From a virus, in IMG/VR virus record IMGVR_UViG_3300046533_000125, positions 1 to 47,819 of that record: a stretch of DNA of 47,819 nt. One strand, written 5' to 3'. Both the position numbers and the translations under genes were made by a program. The number at the start of each line of letters is the position of its first letter. Position 1 is the first letter of the stretch. Under the pieces are notes generated by a model, which saw only the letters and a program-made list of their open reading frames with translations, had not been told where the DNA came from and did no database searches. Below are positions 41,552-47,819 of this stretch, piece by piece.

Positions 41552-43131
41552 GTCAGGTGCGCCGACCGCGCAACCTGTCGATCCAGATCCCCGGCTGGCC
41601 GTACGCACCCGGTGACAATGGTGGTGGCGCACCGGTTTTCAGTTACGACCAGGAGTTGCGGGCCGGTCCTCTGGATCTTCTACCGTCCTACCAGGACGAT
41701 GTCGCCCCGTTGCAGTACCTGGCATCACCGACGCCTGACCTGTCCAGTGTCGGGGCAGCGGGCCGGGCGGGCCAGCAGTATGCCTGCTTCCGTACGAGTG
41801 CTGGCTACAGTTCCGACACACTGATCCACTGCGAAGATGTCCTCAACGTCTCCGACGTGGGAGTGATCAGGTTCGCACCGGGCCTGGCGGGTACAGGCAT
41901 GGAGCCGGTCAACCTCGACATGTCTTTGCTGTCCCTCTACAGCACTATCCTCGGCACCCCCACGTACTACGTGATACCGGACCCGTCGCTGGGCAGCACG
42001 TTCTGGACGAACATCAAATCCACGTTCGCCTATCCGACCGCCGACTTCATGGACACACTGCGGGGGATCTGTGGTGGCCTGGGGCTGGAGATCATTCCGG
42101 TCGGTAACCAACTCGTGCTCACCACACCGACGAAACTTGTTACCCCAACGTCAGTCTCGGGTTTCAAGATCACTGCAACGACCTCAGCGATCGTGCCGAG
42201 TGTGGCGATCCAGTGGTATGCCTCCAAGGCGATCATCTATCCCCCGGACGGCGTCATCTTCGACGGATCAAAGACCTCGATCGCCACCATCAATTTCAGT
42301 GAGGTGCAGACGATCTCGGTCAACGCCACCGGGGTCAGCGGGAACATCGGTGCCATGCAGCCCCAGTGCGTGACCGCCATCCCGGTGATCCCGTACAACG
42401 GATCGGCAGGCTCGATCTACTGCGTGACCGGCTCGGACGGGTACCTCGTATCCCCGGACCGGTGGACGGCGAACGGTGGCAACATCACCGTCAAGCGCGG
42501 CAACGGGGCGTTCGAGTACATCCTGACGATCACGGCCTCCAAGGAGGAGGCGCTGTCGCCGTACACGATCACTGAGGGTCCGGACTTCCCGGCCTTCTAC
42601 CTGGCATCCAACAACGGGGTGACGTTCACCCCGCGCCAGCTCAAGGTGAACACCGGAGCCGCATACGCCTTCGCCAACGACGTGACCGTGTCACAAGACC
42701 CGACCGTCGTGGACTGCCCGTACGTCGGGACGATCGACCAGGCATGGTCTGCTCTGTACCGACTGTTGAGGCGTACCAATGGAACTCAGTACACCGCAAC
42801 AGCGGTGTTGGCCGTGGACACAGTCATCCCGCAGGGTAATGCCCTGCCGCCGTACTACCAGATCCAGGGTGTGCCGATCCCTCAGCTCTGCACGGCACGC
42901 TTCTACCAGGACGGGCACTACTGGCGTCCGACGCAACTCACCTGGGTGCCCGACTCACGCACCGTGTCGGTGACGGCCAACGAGTTCACCACGGCGACGG
43001 ACTTCAACGTGGCCTATGCGGGCATGACGTGCGCCCAGTTCGACACGGCGGTCAACAGCCTGACCGGACTGGCCTCACCGAAGATCGCTGACTTCGATGC
43101 CCGCCCGATCCTGACCGGGATCTACCAGTGA
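41545..43131 (+). CDS. Minor tail protein (tail hub candidate)
   Basis: 528 residues, beta-rich. Second gene after the tape measure, the usual place of the tail-associated hub (Tal-like) protein, and contains a W-x-x-L-x-x-L-L-R-R-T helix near the C-terminal third. No protease motif recognised. Ends in a GTGA overlap. Confidence 0.6.
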   Translation: MVSQVRRPRNLSIQIPGWPYAPGDNGGGAPVFSYDQELRAGPLDLLPSYQDDVAPLQYLASPTPDLSSVGAAGRAGQQYACFRTSAGYSSDTLIHCEDVLNVSDVGVIRFAPGLAGTGMEPVNLDMSLLSLYSTILGTPTYYVIPDPSLGSTFWTNIKSTFAYPTADFMDTLRGICGGLGLEIIPVGNQLVLTTPTKLVTPTSVSGFKITATTSAIVPSVAIQWYASKAIIYPPDGVIFDGSKTSIATINFSEVQTISVNATGVSGNIGAMQPQCVTAIPVIPYNGSAGSIYCVTGSDGYLVSPDRWTANGGNITVKRGNGAFEYILTITASKEEALSPYTITEGPDFPAFYLASNNGVTFTPRQLKVNTGAAYAFANDVTVSQDPTVVDCPYVGTIDQAWSALYRLLRRTNGTQYTATAVLAVDTVIPQGNALPPYYQIQGVPIPQLCTARFYQDGHYWRPTQLTWVPDSRTVSVTANEFTTATDFNVAYAGMTCAQFDTAVNSLTGLASPKIADFDARPILTGIYQ

Positions 43132-44096
43132 CGCAGCCCATCGTCCCGGACCTGACGCAGATCCCAGTCGGCATGTCCGACTGGGTTCGCAAGGTGACCG
43201 CCGCGATCCGGCAGATGCAGGCCCAGTTCGCCAACGTCAGCACACCCCCGGCCAAGACTGGCGGCAACAAGTTCTTCGCGCCGGTCACTGTCGTCGGTCC
43301 GGGGGGCATTCCGATCTGGAGTGTGGCGCGTGCGGACCCGGCCATCCTGGCGGACGGCACCCTCGTGCAGTTCTTCGACCCTACGAACAATGCTGTGGAG
43401 GGTGGTGTCTACGTCCCCAACGCAAACCCTGGGTTGGGGATGTACATGTACGCCGGGGTGTATGACAGCAACACCAATAACTACTTGAACCTCAGCCAGC
43501 CTAATGGTGGATTCGCCCAGTTGTTCGCGGCGGGTAGTTGGTTGCAGATCGACGGCAACGGTATGTACATGTATTCGGCGGGGCGGATACAGCTCAACTG
43601 CAACAGCAACATGCAGTTGTATGTCCCCGGTATCTTCGCCGTCGTCGGCGGTGCGAACGTGGATTTCACCCAAGCCGTCGCTGTTGCTGTTCCCCCGGTC
43701 AATACCACGGCGAGTGCAGCCAATGCCTACATCGACCCGTCAACCGGGGCGCTTCTGCGGTCCGTGTCGTCCCGGAAGTACAAGACCAGGATTCGCCTGG
43801 CTCCCAGCGCAGGGGGTGTGCTCAGTCAACTCCGTGCCGTGCTCTACAAGGACAAGTCCGAGGTTCGGGAACTCGGACAGGATGCTCCGGACCACATCGG
43901 ATTCATCGCAGAGGATTTCGCTGATGTTGCGGGTGGCGAGTTGTACGTTGACTACGTCACTGATGAGGAAGGTAACAAGATTGCGGAGTCGATCCACTAT
44001 GCGACATTGGTGGTTCCACTGGTGCAGGCATATCAGGAACAACAGACCGAGATTGCGGAACTCCGCGCTCGCATAGAGGCGTTGGAGGCGCGGTAA
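43128..44096 (+). CDS. Tail spike/fibre protein with S74 autoproteolytic chaperone
   Basis: 322 residues from GTG 43128-43130. The C-terminal ~110 residues (from about 212) match the Peptidase_S74 intramolecular chaperone: S214-S215-R-K-Y-K begins it, and H-I-G-F-I-A-E-D-F, H-Y-A-T-L-V-V-P-L-V and a closing coiled coil (Q-E-Q-Q-T-E-I-A-E-L-R-A-R-I) follow. These domains fold trimeric fibres and then cut themselves off, probably here at Ser214 or Ser215. Confidence 0.8.
   Translation: MTQPIVPDLTQIPVGMSDWVRKVTAAIRQMQAQFANVSTPPAKTGGNKFFAPVTVVGPGGIPIWSVARADPAILADGTLVQFFDPTNNAVEGGVYVPNANPGLGMYMYAGVYDSNTNNYLNLSQPNGGFAQLFAAGSWLQIDGNGMYMYSAGRIQLNCNSNMQLYVPGIFAVVGGANVDFTQAVAVAVPPVNTTASAANAYIDPSTGALLRSVSSRKYKTRIRLAPSAGGVLSQLRAVLYKDKSEVRELGQDAPDHIGFIAEDFADVAGGELYVDYVTDEEGNKIAESIHYATLVVPLVQAYQEQQTEIAELRARIEALEAR
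43239..43249 (-). repeat. GGGGGTGTGCT copy 21
   Basis: Antisense in the S74 spike gene, Ser-Thr-Pro-Pro. Confidence 0.9.
43812..43822 (+). repeat. GGGGGTGTGCT copy 22
   Basis: Sense in the S74 chaperone domain, Gly-Gly-Val-Leu. Confidence 0.9.
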
Positions 44097-45031
44097 TGGC
44101 AGTCACTGCATCCGGTATCTGGTACCCCGGTCCGACCGATCCGATCACGCCCATCGAGAACGTGTTCAGCACGATGGCCCAGTCCGTCGAAACCGTGCTG
44201 GGCGTGCGCCTGTTCGCCACGACGGCGGCGCGTGATGCTGCGTACGCCTCAGTGCCGTTCAAGATGTGCGTCGTCGGTGCCAACTATGACGCGGGTATCT
44301 GGTATGTCCACCAGGCCGGTGCGTGGCAGGTCATTGACGCCATTGCCGGTGTCAACACACTGATGCCCAACCCGGTACCGACGACCTCGTTCGCCGGAGC
44401 GTACCCGACAGGTCTGTCGATGTTCGCCCTGACGTTGACGCAGGCGACCTCTGATGGTGGCTATCCGGAGAACAGGACGGCGACGGTTTACACCATTGTC
44501 ACGTCCGCTGGATTGGCCGTCCAATACTTCGTCGGACTGGCAACCGGTAACCCGTCGATGTGGATGCGGACGCTCGGCACGTCGGCCAACTCGACGTGGA
44601 AGTTGATCGTCTCCGGGGCTGACGTGATGCCGACCACCTACACCCCGAACCTGACGGCAGCGACCACCAACCCGACCGGGCAGACCACCACGGGCCGGTA
44701 CTCGGTCACGGCGGGGGTCTGCTCCTTCACGTTCTCCGCCACCATCGGAACCGGCACCGGGTCCGGTGCCTATTCGATCTCCGTGCCCGTGCCGGTCGGT
44801 GCCAACTGGCTCGCTGGCTATGGTGGGTCCGGTGCCATCGCGGGCATCGGGAATGGCTCGTTGCAGCAGGGCAGCAACCGGGTACAGGGTCAGTGGGGCA
44901 TCCTGAGCGGGTCGCTGAGGCTGTACGTGCCAACCGCGTTCAACACGGTCTCAGCCGTCACCAGCGTCTTGCCTTTCGCACTTGCCAGCGGATCGGTCAT
45001 GTACGGCGAGGTTCAATTCGGGACGACATAA
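44096..45031 (+). CDS. Minor tail protein (receptor-binding candidate)
   Basis: 311 residues, ATG overlapping the previous stop (TAATG). N-terminal domain with W-Y-P-x-P, then Thr/Ser/Gly-rich beta sequence and a C-terminal strand ending V-Q-F-G-T-T, as in actinophage fibre proteins. Function inferred from position. Confidence 0.6.
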   Translation: MAVTASGIWYPGPTDPITPIENVFSTMAQSVETVLGVRLFATTAARDAAYASVPFKMCVVGANYDAGIWYVHQAGAWQVIDAIAGVNTLMPNPVPTTSFAGAYPTGLSMFALTLTQATSDGGYPENRTATVYTIVTSAGLAVQYFVGLATGNPSMWMRTLGTSANSTWKLIVSGADVMPTTYTPNLTAATTNPTGQTTTGRYSVTAGVCSFTFSATIGTGTGSGAYSISVPVPVGANWLAGYGGSGAIAGIGNGSLQQGSNRVQGQWGILSGSLRLYVPTAFNTVSAVTSVLPFALASGSVMYGEVQFGTT

Positions 45032-45309
45032 TGGATGAGTCTGATGTAACGGAACCGACCTTCGCGGAGAAGTACCCGCCCTGGCTCGTCATCACAATCA
45101 TGATCTTTGCGCTGTTCGTGATCGGCGCAGCCGTCATCCTGATCCTGACCAATCATTCGCTGACCGAGTACGTCCAGTTCATCAGTGGGATCTGGGCCGG
45201 AGTCCTGGCCCTGTTCGCCACCGGGAACGCTCTCGGGGCCAAGAATGCGGCCAAGGCCGTCGAGCGCAGGCTCGATGCGATGGGCCGAGACGCAGGCACC
45301 AACCCGTGA
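45031..45309 (+). CDS. Holin candidate
   Basis: 92 residues from ATG 45031-45033 (TAATG overlap). Two hydrophobic helices (about 18-41 and 48-66) and a basic, charged tail (A-V-E-R-R-L-D), the build of a class II holin. Lies close before the endolysin. Confidence 0.6.
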   Translation: MDESDVTEPTFAEKYPPWLVITIMIFALFVIGAAVILILTNHSLTEYVQFISGIWAGVLALFATGNALGAKNAAKAVERRLDAMGRDAGTNP

Positions 45310-45344
45310 GACAATCCGAGCACACACCCGAGGAAGGCGGCACC

Positions 45345-45539
45345 ATGTCAAAGATCGCAGCGCCCCAGCCCAGTGACGACGACACCACCGAACCGATCTT
45401 CAACATCGAGGACGTGATCGCCGCCAAGGAGGAGGCTGCCGCCGAGGAAGCTGCTCCGGAACCCGAGTCCGGTGGCGTTGCTGGCGCGAAGTCGGTGGAT
45501 GACCCCGACGATGAGCCGGAGGAAGATGACGGGGCATGA
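45345..45539 (+). CDS. Small very acidic protein
   Basis: 64 residues behind AGGAAGG. Almost entirely Glu, Asp, Ala and Pro after the first 15 residues, likely disordered. ATGA overlap with the next gene. Role unknown. Confidence 0.6.
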   Translation: MSKIAAPQPSDDDTTEPIFNIEDVIAAKEEAAAEEAAPEPESGGVAGAKSVDDPDDEPEEDDGA

Positions 45540-45634
45540 ACATCACCACTGTCAACCAGTGGATCTGGGCGGTAGCCGGGGTGCTGTTCATCATCTGGCT
45601 TCTGCTGGCCATTCTTAGGAGGCCGCACGTATGA
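45536..45634 (+). CDS. 32-residue single-pass membrane peptide
   Basis: ATG 45536-45538 and TGA 45632-45634, overlapping both neighbours by ATGA. One helix (W-I-W-A-V-A-G-V-L-F-I-I-W-L-L-L-A-I-L) and a basic end. Directly before the endolysin, so a second holin-like or spanin-like lysis peptide is plausible. Confidence 0.6.
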   Translation: MNITTVNQWIWAVAGVLFIIWLLLAILRRPHV

Positions 45635-46413
45635 CCTCGTACCCCCAGTCGGCCTACGGCAACACCAATCCGAACGCGGGTTACCCCGCGAACGGGGACT
45701 TTGCTGCCTGGGGGAACTTCAAGTGGCCGGATGGCGTGCCGTCCTCACTGCTGGCCCGAACCAACTACACCAACCAGACCAACGGTCAGGTGCTCGCCGT
45801 CACCATGCGGAAAGAGCTGGTGCCGCTGTGGCAGTTGGCGTTCGAGATCGCGGACAAGAAGTGGAAGTACCCGATCTACTCGATCGGTCCCAGTGACGGC
45901 AAGCCATGGGGTCCATGGGGCTATGCCAACCGTGCAGTCTCCGGGACGCAGCGGGCCTCCGGCCACTCGGGTGCGCTGTCGGTGGACATCAATGCGCCGT
46001 ACAACCCGTACAGCTACACGTTCACCAGCAACATGCCGCCCGGCATGGTGGCCGACTTCGAGTCGCTGTTCCTTTTCTGGGGTGGCCGGTACCAGGGCCA
46101 GAAGTACGACGCCATGCACTACGGGTTCTGTCGCAAGCCATCAGATGTGGCGACGGCGATCAACAAAGCCAAGTCCATCCTTGGCCAGAGCAGTGGAAGC
46201 ACACCCCCGGAGGAGCCCGTGACCCCACAAGAGATCGACGCCATCGCCAACGCCGTGGTCAAGAAGATGTACGGGACGGCGGTGCTGGCGTTCACCGATC
46301 CGGCTACCGGCCAGCCGGTCAACGTGTCCTTCCAGAACTTCCTGCCGAAGCTCGGGAACTGGGCGGCAGTCGCCTCGGACAACACCAACGAGCTGACAGG
46401 TAAGTCCAAGTAG
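45631..46413 (+). CDS. Endolysin, M15-type D-Ala-D-Ala peptidase
   Basis: 260 residues behind AGGAGG. G-H112-S-G-A-L-S-V-D119-I-N and D-A-M-H163-Y-G-F are the zinc site of M15/VanY peptidases, which cut peptidoglycan cross-links. The last ~70 residues are separated by a Pro/Glu/Gly linker and may bind the cell wall. No lysin B is nearby. Confidence 0.85.
   Translation: MTSYPQSAYGNTNPNAGYPANGDFAAWGNFKWPDGVPSSLLARTNYTNQTNGQVLAVTMRKELVPLWQLAFEIADKKWKYPIYSIGPSDGKPWGPWGYANRAVSGTQRASGHSGALSVDINAPYNPYSYTFTSNMPPGMVADFESLFLFWGGRYQGQKYDAMHYGFCRKPSDVATAINKAKSILGQSSGSTPPEEPVTPQEIDAIANAVVKKMYGTAVLAFTDPATGQPVNVSFQNFLPKLGNWAAVASDNTNELTGKSK
46198..46208 (-). repeat. GGGGGTGTGCT copy 23
   Basis: Antisense in the endolysin linker, Ser-Thr-Pro-Pro. 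Confidence 0.9.
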
Positions 46414-46424
46414 GGGGGTGTGCT
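46414..46424 (+). repeat. GGGGGTGTGCT copy 24
   Basis: Between the endolysin stop and the next ATG, one base before it. Confidence 0.9.
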
Positions 46425-46425
46425 C

Positions 46426-46572
46426 ATGCCGTACAACGTCCGCAAGTCGGGCAGCAAGTACGTCGTGGTCAGTAAGCAGACCGGCAAAGTGAAGTCGCAC
46501 CACGCAACAAAGGCCAAGGCTCAGGCATCCGTCAGGGCCATCTATGCCAACGAACACAAGAAGAAGGCGTGA
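46426..46572 (+). CDS. Small basic protein (48 aa)
   Basis: ATG lies one base after a GGGGGTGTGCT copy; that G-run is the only ribosome-site-like sequence. Lys-rich (K-S-G-S-K-Y-V-V-V-S-K-Q-T-G-K) with a short helix rich in Ala and Lys. Unknown. Confidence 0.5.
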   Translation: MPYNVRKSGSKYVVVSKQTGKVKSHHATKAKAQASVRAIYANEHKKKA

Positions 46573-46573
46573 C

Positions 46574-46801
46574 ATGGCAAAGGGTAAGGGTCTTGGCGGC
46601 AGGGTCACCACTGACAAGTCGGTGAGGTCCACGGGCGGGATCAAGGACGGCACCAAGCCTGCGTCCAGTACGCACGGTGCCTCAATGATCTCCTCCGGCA
46701 CGGCCGGTGGTCAGAAGGGCAAGGGCAAGTCGGGGACACCGGCCACGTCCAGTACCCACAGCGCCGCGATGATCAGCTACGGCGGAGCCAAGAAGAAGTG
46801 A
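46574..46801 (+). CDS. Small Gly/Lys/Ser-rich protein with internal repeat
   Basis: 75 residues. K-P-A-S-S-T-H-G-A-S-M-I-S and T-P-A-T-S-S-T-H-S-A-A-M-I-S are repeats of one unit. Ends basic. Starts 1 base after the previous stop, overlaps the next start (GTGA). Unknown. Confidence 0.5.
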   Translation: MAKGKGLGGRVTTDKSVRSTGGIKDGTKPASSTHGASMISSGTAGGQKGKGKSGTPATSSTHSAAMISYGGAKKK

Positions 46802-47118
46802 CCAACCAGCCTGACCCCAACCTCCAGTCGGACATCAAGGCGGTCCCGCAGGAGTTCACCGCTGTGGACGACAAGCTGCTGTCACCCACGGCACGGATCA
46901 TCACGTACTGCATCGTGGTGATCGGGATCATCATCCTGGGAGTCCTCGGGTTCATCACCAAGGAGGAAGCGCCGCAGTGGCTGTACATCGCTGCGTGCGC
47001 GCTCGGGCTTGTTGGTGGCGGGCTGGCCCTGGCCAACCGGCCGCAGCGCGTCAAGGTGATCGGTACGGTCACCAAGGAGAGTGATGGCTCTCAGGCCATC
47101 GGGAGGCCCGCACCATGA
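46798..47118 (+). CDS. Two-pass membrane protein (second holin-like candidate)
   Basis: 106 residues from GTG 46798-46800. Two hydrophobic helices (about 33-53 and 62-80) with charged ends. Close after the endolysin, so a holin or antiholin is possible. Confidence 0.6.
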   Translation: MTNQPDPNLQSDIKAVPQEFTAVDDKLLSPTARIITYCIVVIGIIILGVLGFITKEEAPQWLYIAACALGLVGGGLALANRPQRVKVIGTVTKESDGSQAIGRPAP

Positions 47119-47819
47119 CGAATCCGACAACGGGATGGGATCAGGTTCCGATCGTCGGAACGTGGCTGAACCTGGACAACACACCCAAGAGCGGCAAGAT
47201 CCAGTTCACGCTGACAGAACGGGTCAACCGGACGGATGGTACGGCCATCTATCCGCGTGGCGGCAAGTTGATCGTGTCGTTGGCGAGTACCGGCCTCGGA
47301 GCCGGGTCGATCACCACGTCGTTCCCGGCGTCCGACGATCCGGACATCATGCAGACCGGCTGGCAGATCTTCGTTGAGGAACAGCTCAGCGACGGGTCCG
47401 GCCAGAACTACTACATCCAGCCGAAGCTGTCCGATCTGCCGGGTGGGATCAACCTCAATCTGGTGGTTGTGTCGTCCATCGCACCGGACACACCGGACCC
47501 GGTGTACATGCGCAGCAAGCCGGGTGGTCTGGCCGGGCTGAACAGCAGCGGTCAGGTCATCAACGCCGCTGGTACGCCGGTCACGGGAGGTGGTGGGTCC
47601 ACCACTCTGGCCGGTCTGACGGATGTGACCACTGCGGGTGCGACCACCGGTCAGGCATTGGTGGTTACCGGAGCTGGCCCGGTCTGGGGGCCGGGCACGG
47701 TTGCCACATCGTGGACCTCCATCACCGGCAAGCCGACGTTTGCCACGGTTGCCACGTCGGGTGCCTATGCCGACCTCTCCGGCAAGCCAACGATCCCGTC
47801 CACCGCCGCTGCTGTCGGA
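47115..47819 (+). CDS. Tail-fibre-like protein, 5' part, truncated by window edge
   Basis: ATG 47115-47117 (ATGA overlap); open to the right edge (235 residues). N-terminal beta domain, then a Gly/Thr-rich linker and repeats of the type W-T-S-I-T-G-K-P-T-F and Y-A-D-L-S-G-K-P-T-I, common in phage fibre shafts. Confidence 0.7.
   Translation, partial: MTNPTTGWDQVPIVGTWLNLDNTPKSGKIQFTLTERVNRTDGTAIYPRGGKLIVSLASTGLGAGSITTSFPASDDPDIMQTGWQIFVEEQLSDGSGQNYYIQPKLSDLPGGINLNLVVVSSIAPDTPDPVYMRSKPGGLAGLNSSGQVINAAGTPVTGGGGSTTLAGLTDVTTAGATTGQALVVTGAGPVWGPGTVATSWTSITGKPTFATVATSGAYADLSGKPTIPSTAAAVG

Noticed and set aside
1-47819. Integrase, immunity repressor or toxin-antitoxin pair
   Set aside because: No tyrosine or serine recombinase motifs were seen; small HTH proteins exist but none has a clear repressor architecture.

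Overview
The window is a large part of the genome of a tailed, non-contractile-tail (siphovirus-type) phage of an actinobacterium. The evidence is the order terminase, portal, protease, capsid, connectors, tail tube, frameshifted tail chaperones, a very long tape measure, minor tail proteins and lysis genes, combined with high GC, GTG starts, tightly overlapping start/stop codons and actinophage-type families (TIGR04338 metallohydrolase, DUF6011-like and DUF2786-like proteins). The host genus cannot be fixed from sequence alone. A Streptomyces-like host is plausible; no lysin B was seen inside the window. The window starts inside a DNA polymerase gene and ends inside a tail-fibre-like gene, so the genome is longer than this. 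I saw no integrase, no tRNA and no CRISPR array, so the lifestyle is undetermined.

Left arm (1 to about 20.7 kb, all minus strand). 1-6.05 kb is a replication/recombination module: DNA polymerase, primase-helicase, a DUF669-like single-strand-binding candidate, a Sak4-like P-loop ATPase and a RecB/Cas4-like nuclease. 6.2-11.1 kb holds zinc-finger, membrane and HTH proteins, an HNH endonuclease and a superfamily 2 helicase. 11.1-18.3 kb is a chain of mostly unrecognised small genes joined by ATGA, GTGA or TGATG overlaps, including an ArdC-like antirestriction candidate and a second metalloprotease. 18.35-21.43 kb is the main control region. It holds a 29-aa membrane ORF, three 11-bp tandem repeats, a pair of ~103-bp inverted arms, three mini-genes, a GGT microsatellite, a GGCGCC-rich island with one Ala/Arg/Pro-rich protein, several strong hairpins and the probable rightward promoter.

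Right arm (21.43-47.8 kb, all plus strand). It carries the morphogenesis and lysis genes in canonical order. Stem-loops after the first rightward gene, the small terminase, the capsid and the tail-tube genes divide it into transcript segments.

The two most striking non-gene signals are (i) an 11-bp sequence, GGGGGTGTGCT, found in 24 exact copies scattered over the whole window on both strands, inside and between genes; and (ii) the inverted-arm structure at 18,607-18,858. A third is a TANNNT element placed exactly six bases before four right-arm ATG codons, suggesting leaderless transcripts. All positions were read by eye; no database search or folding program was run.
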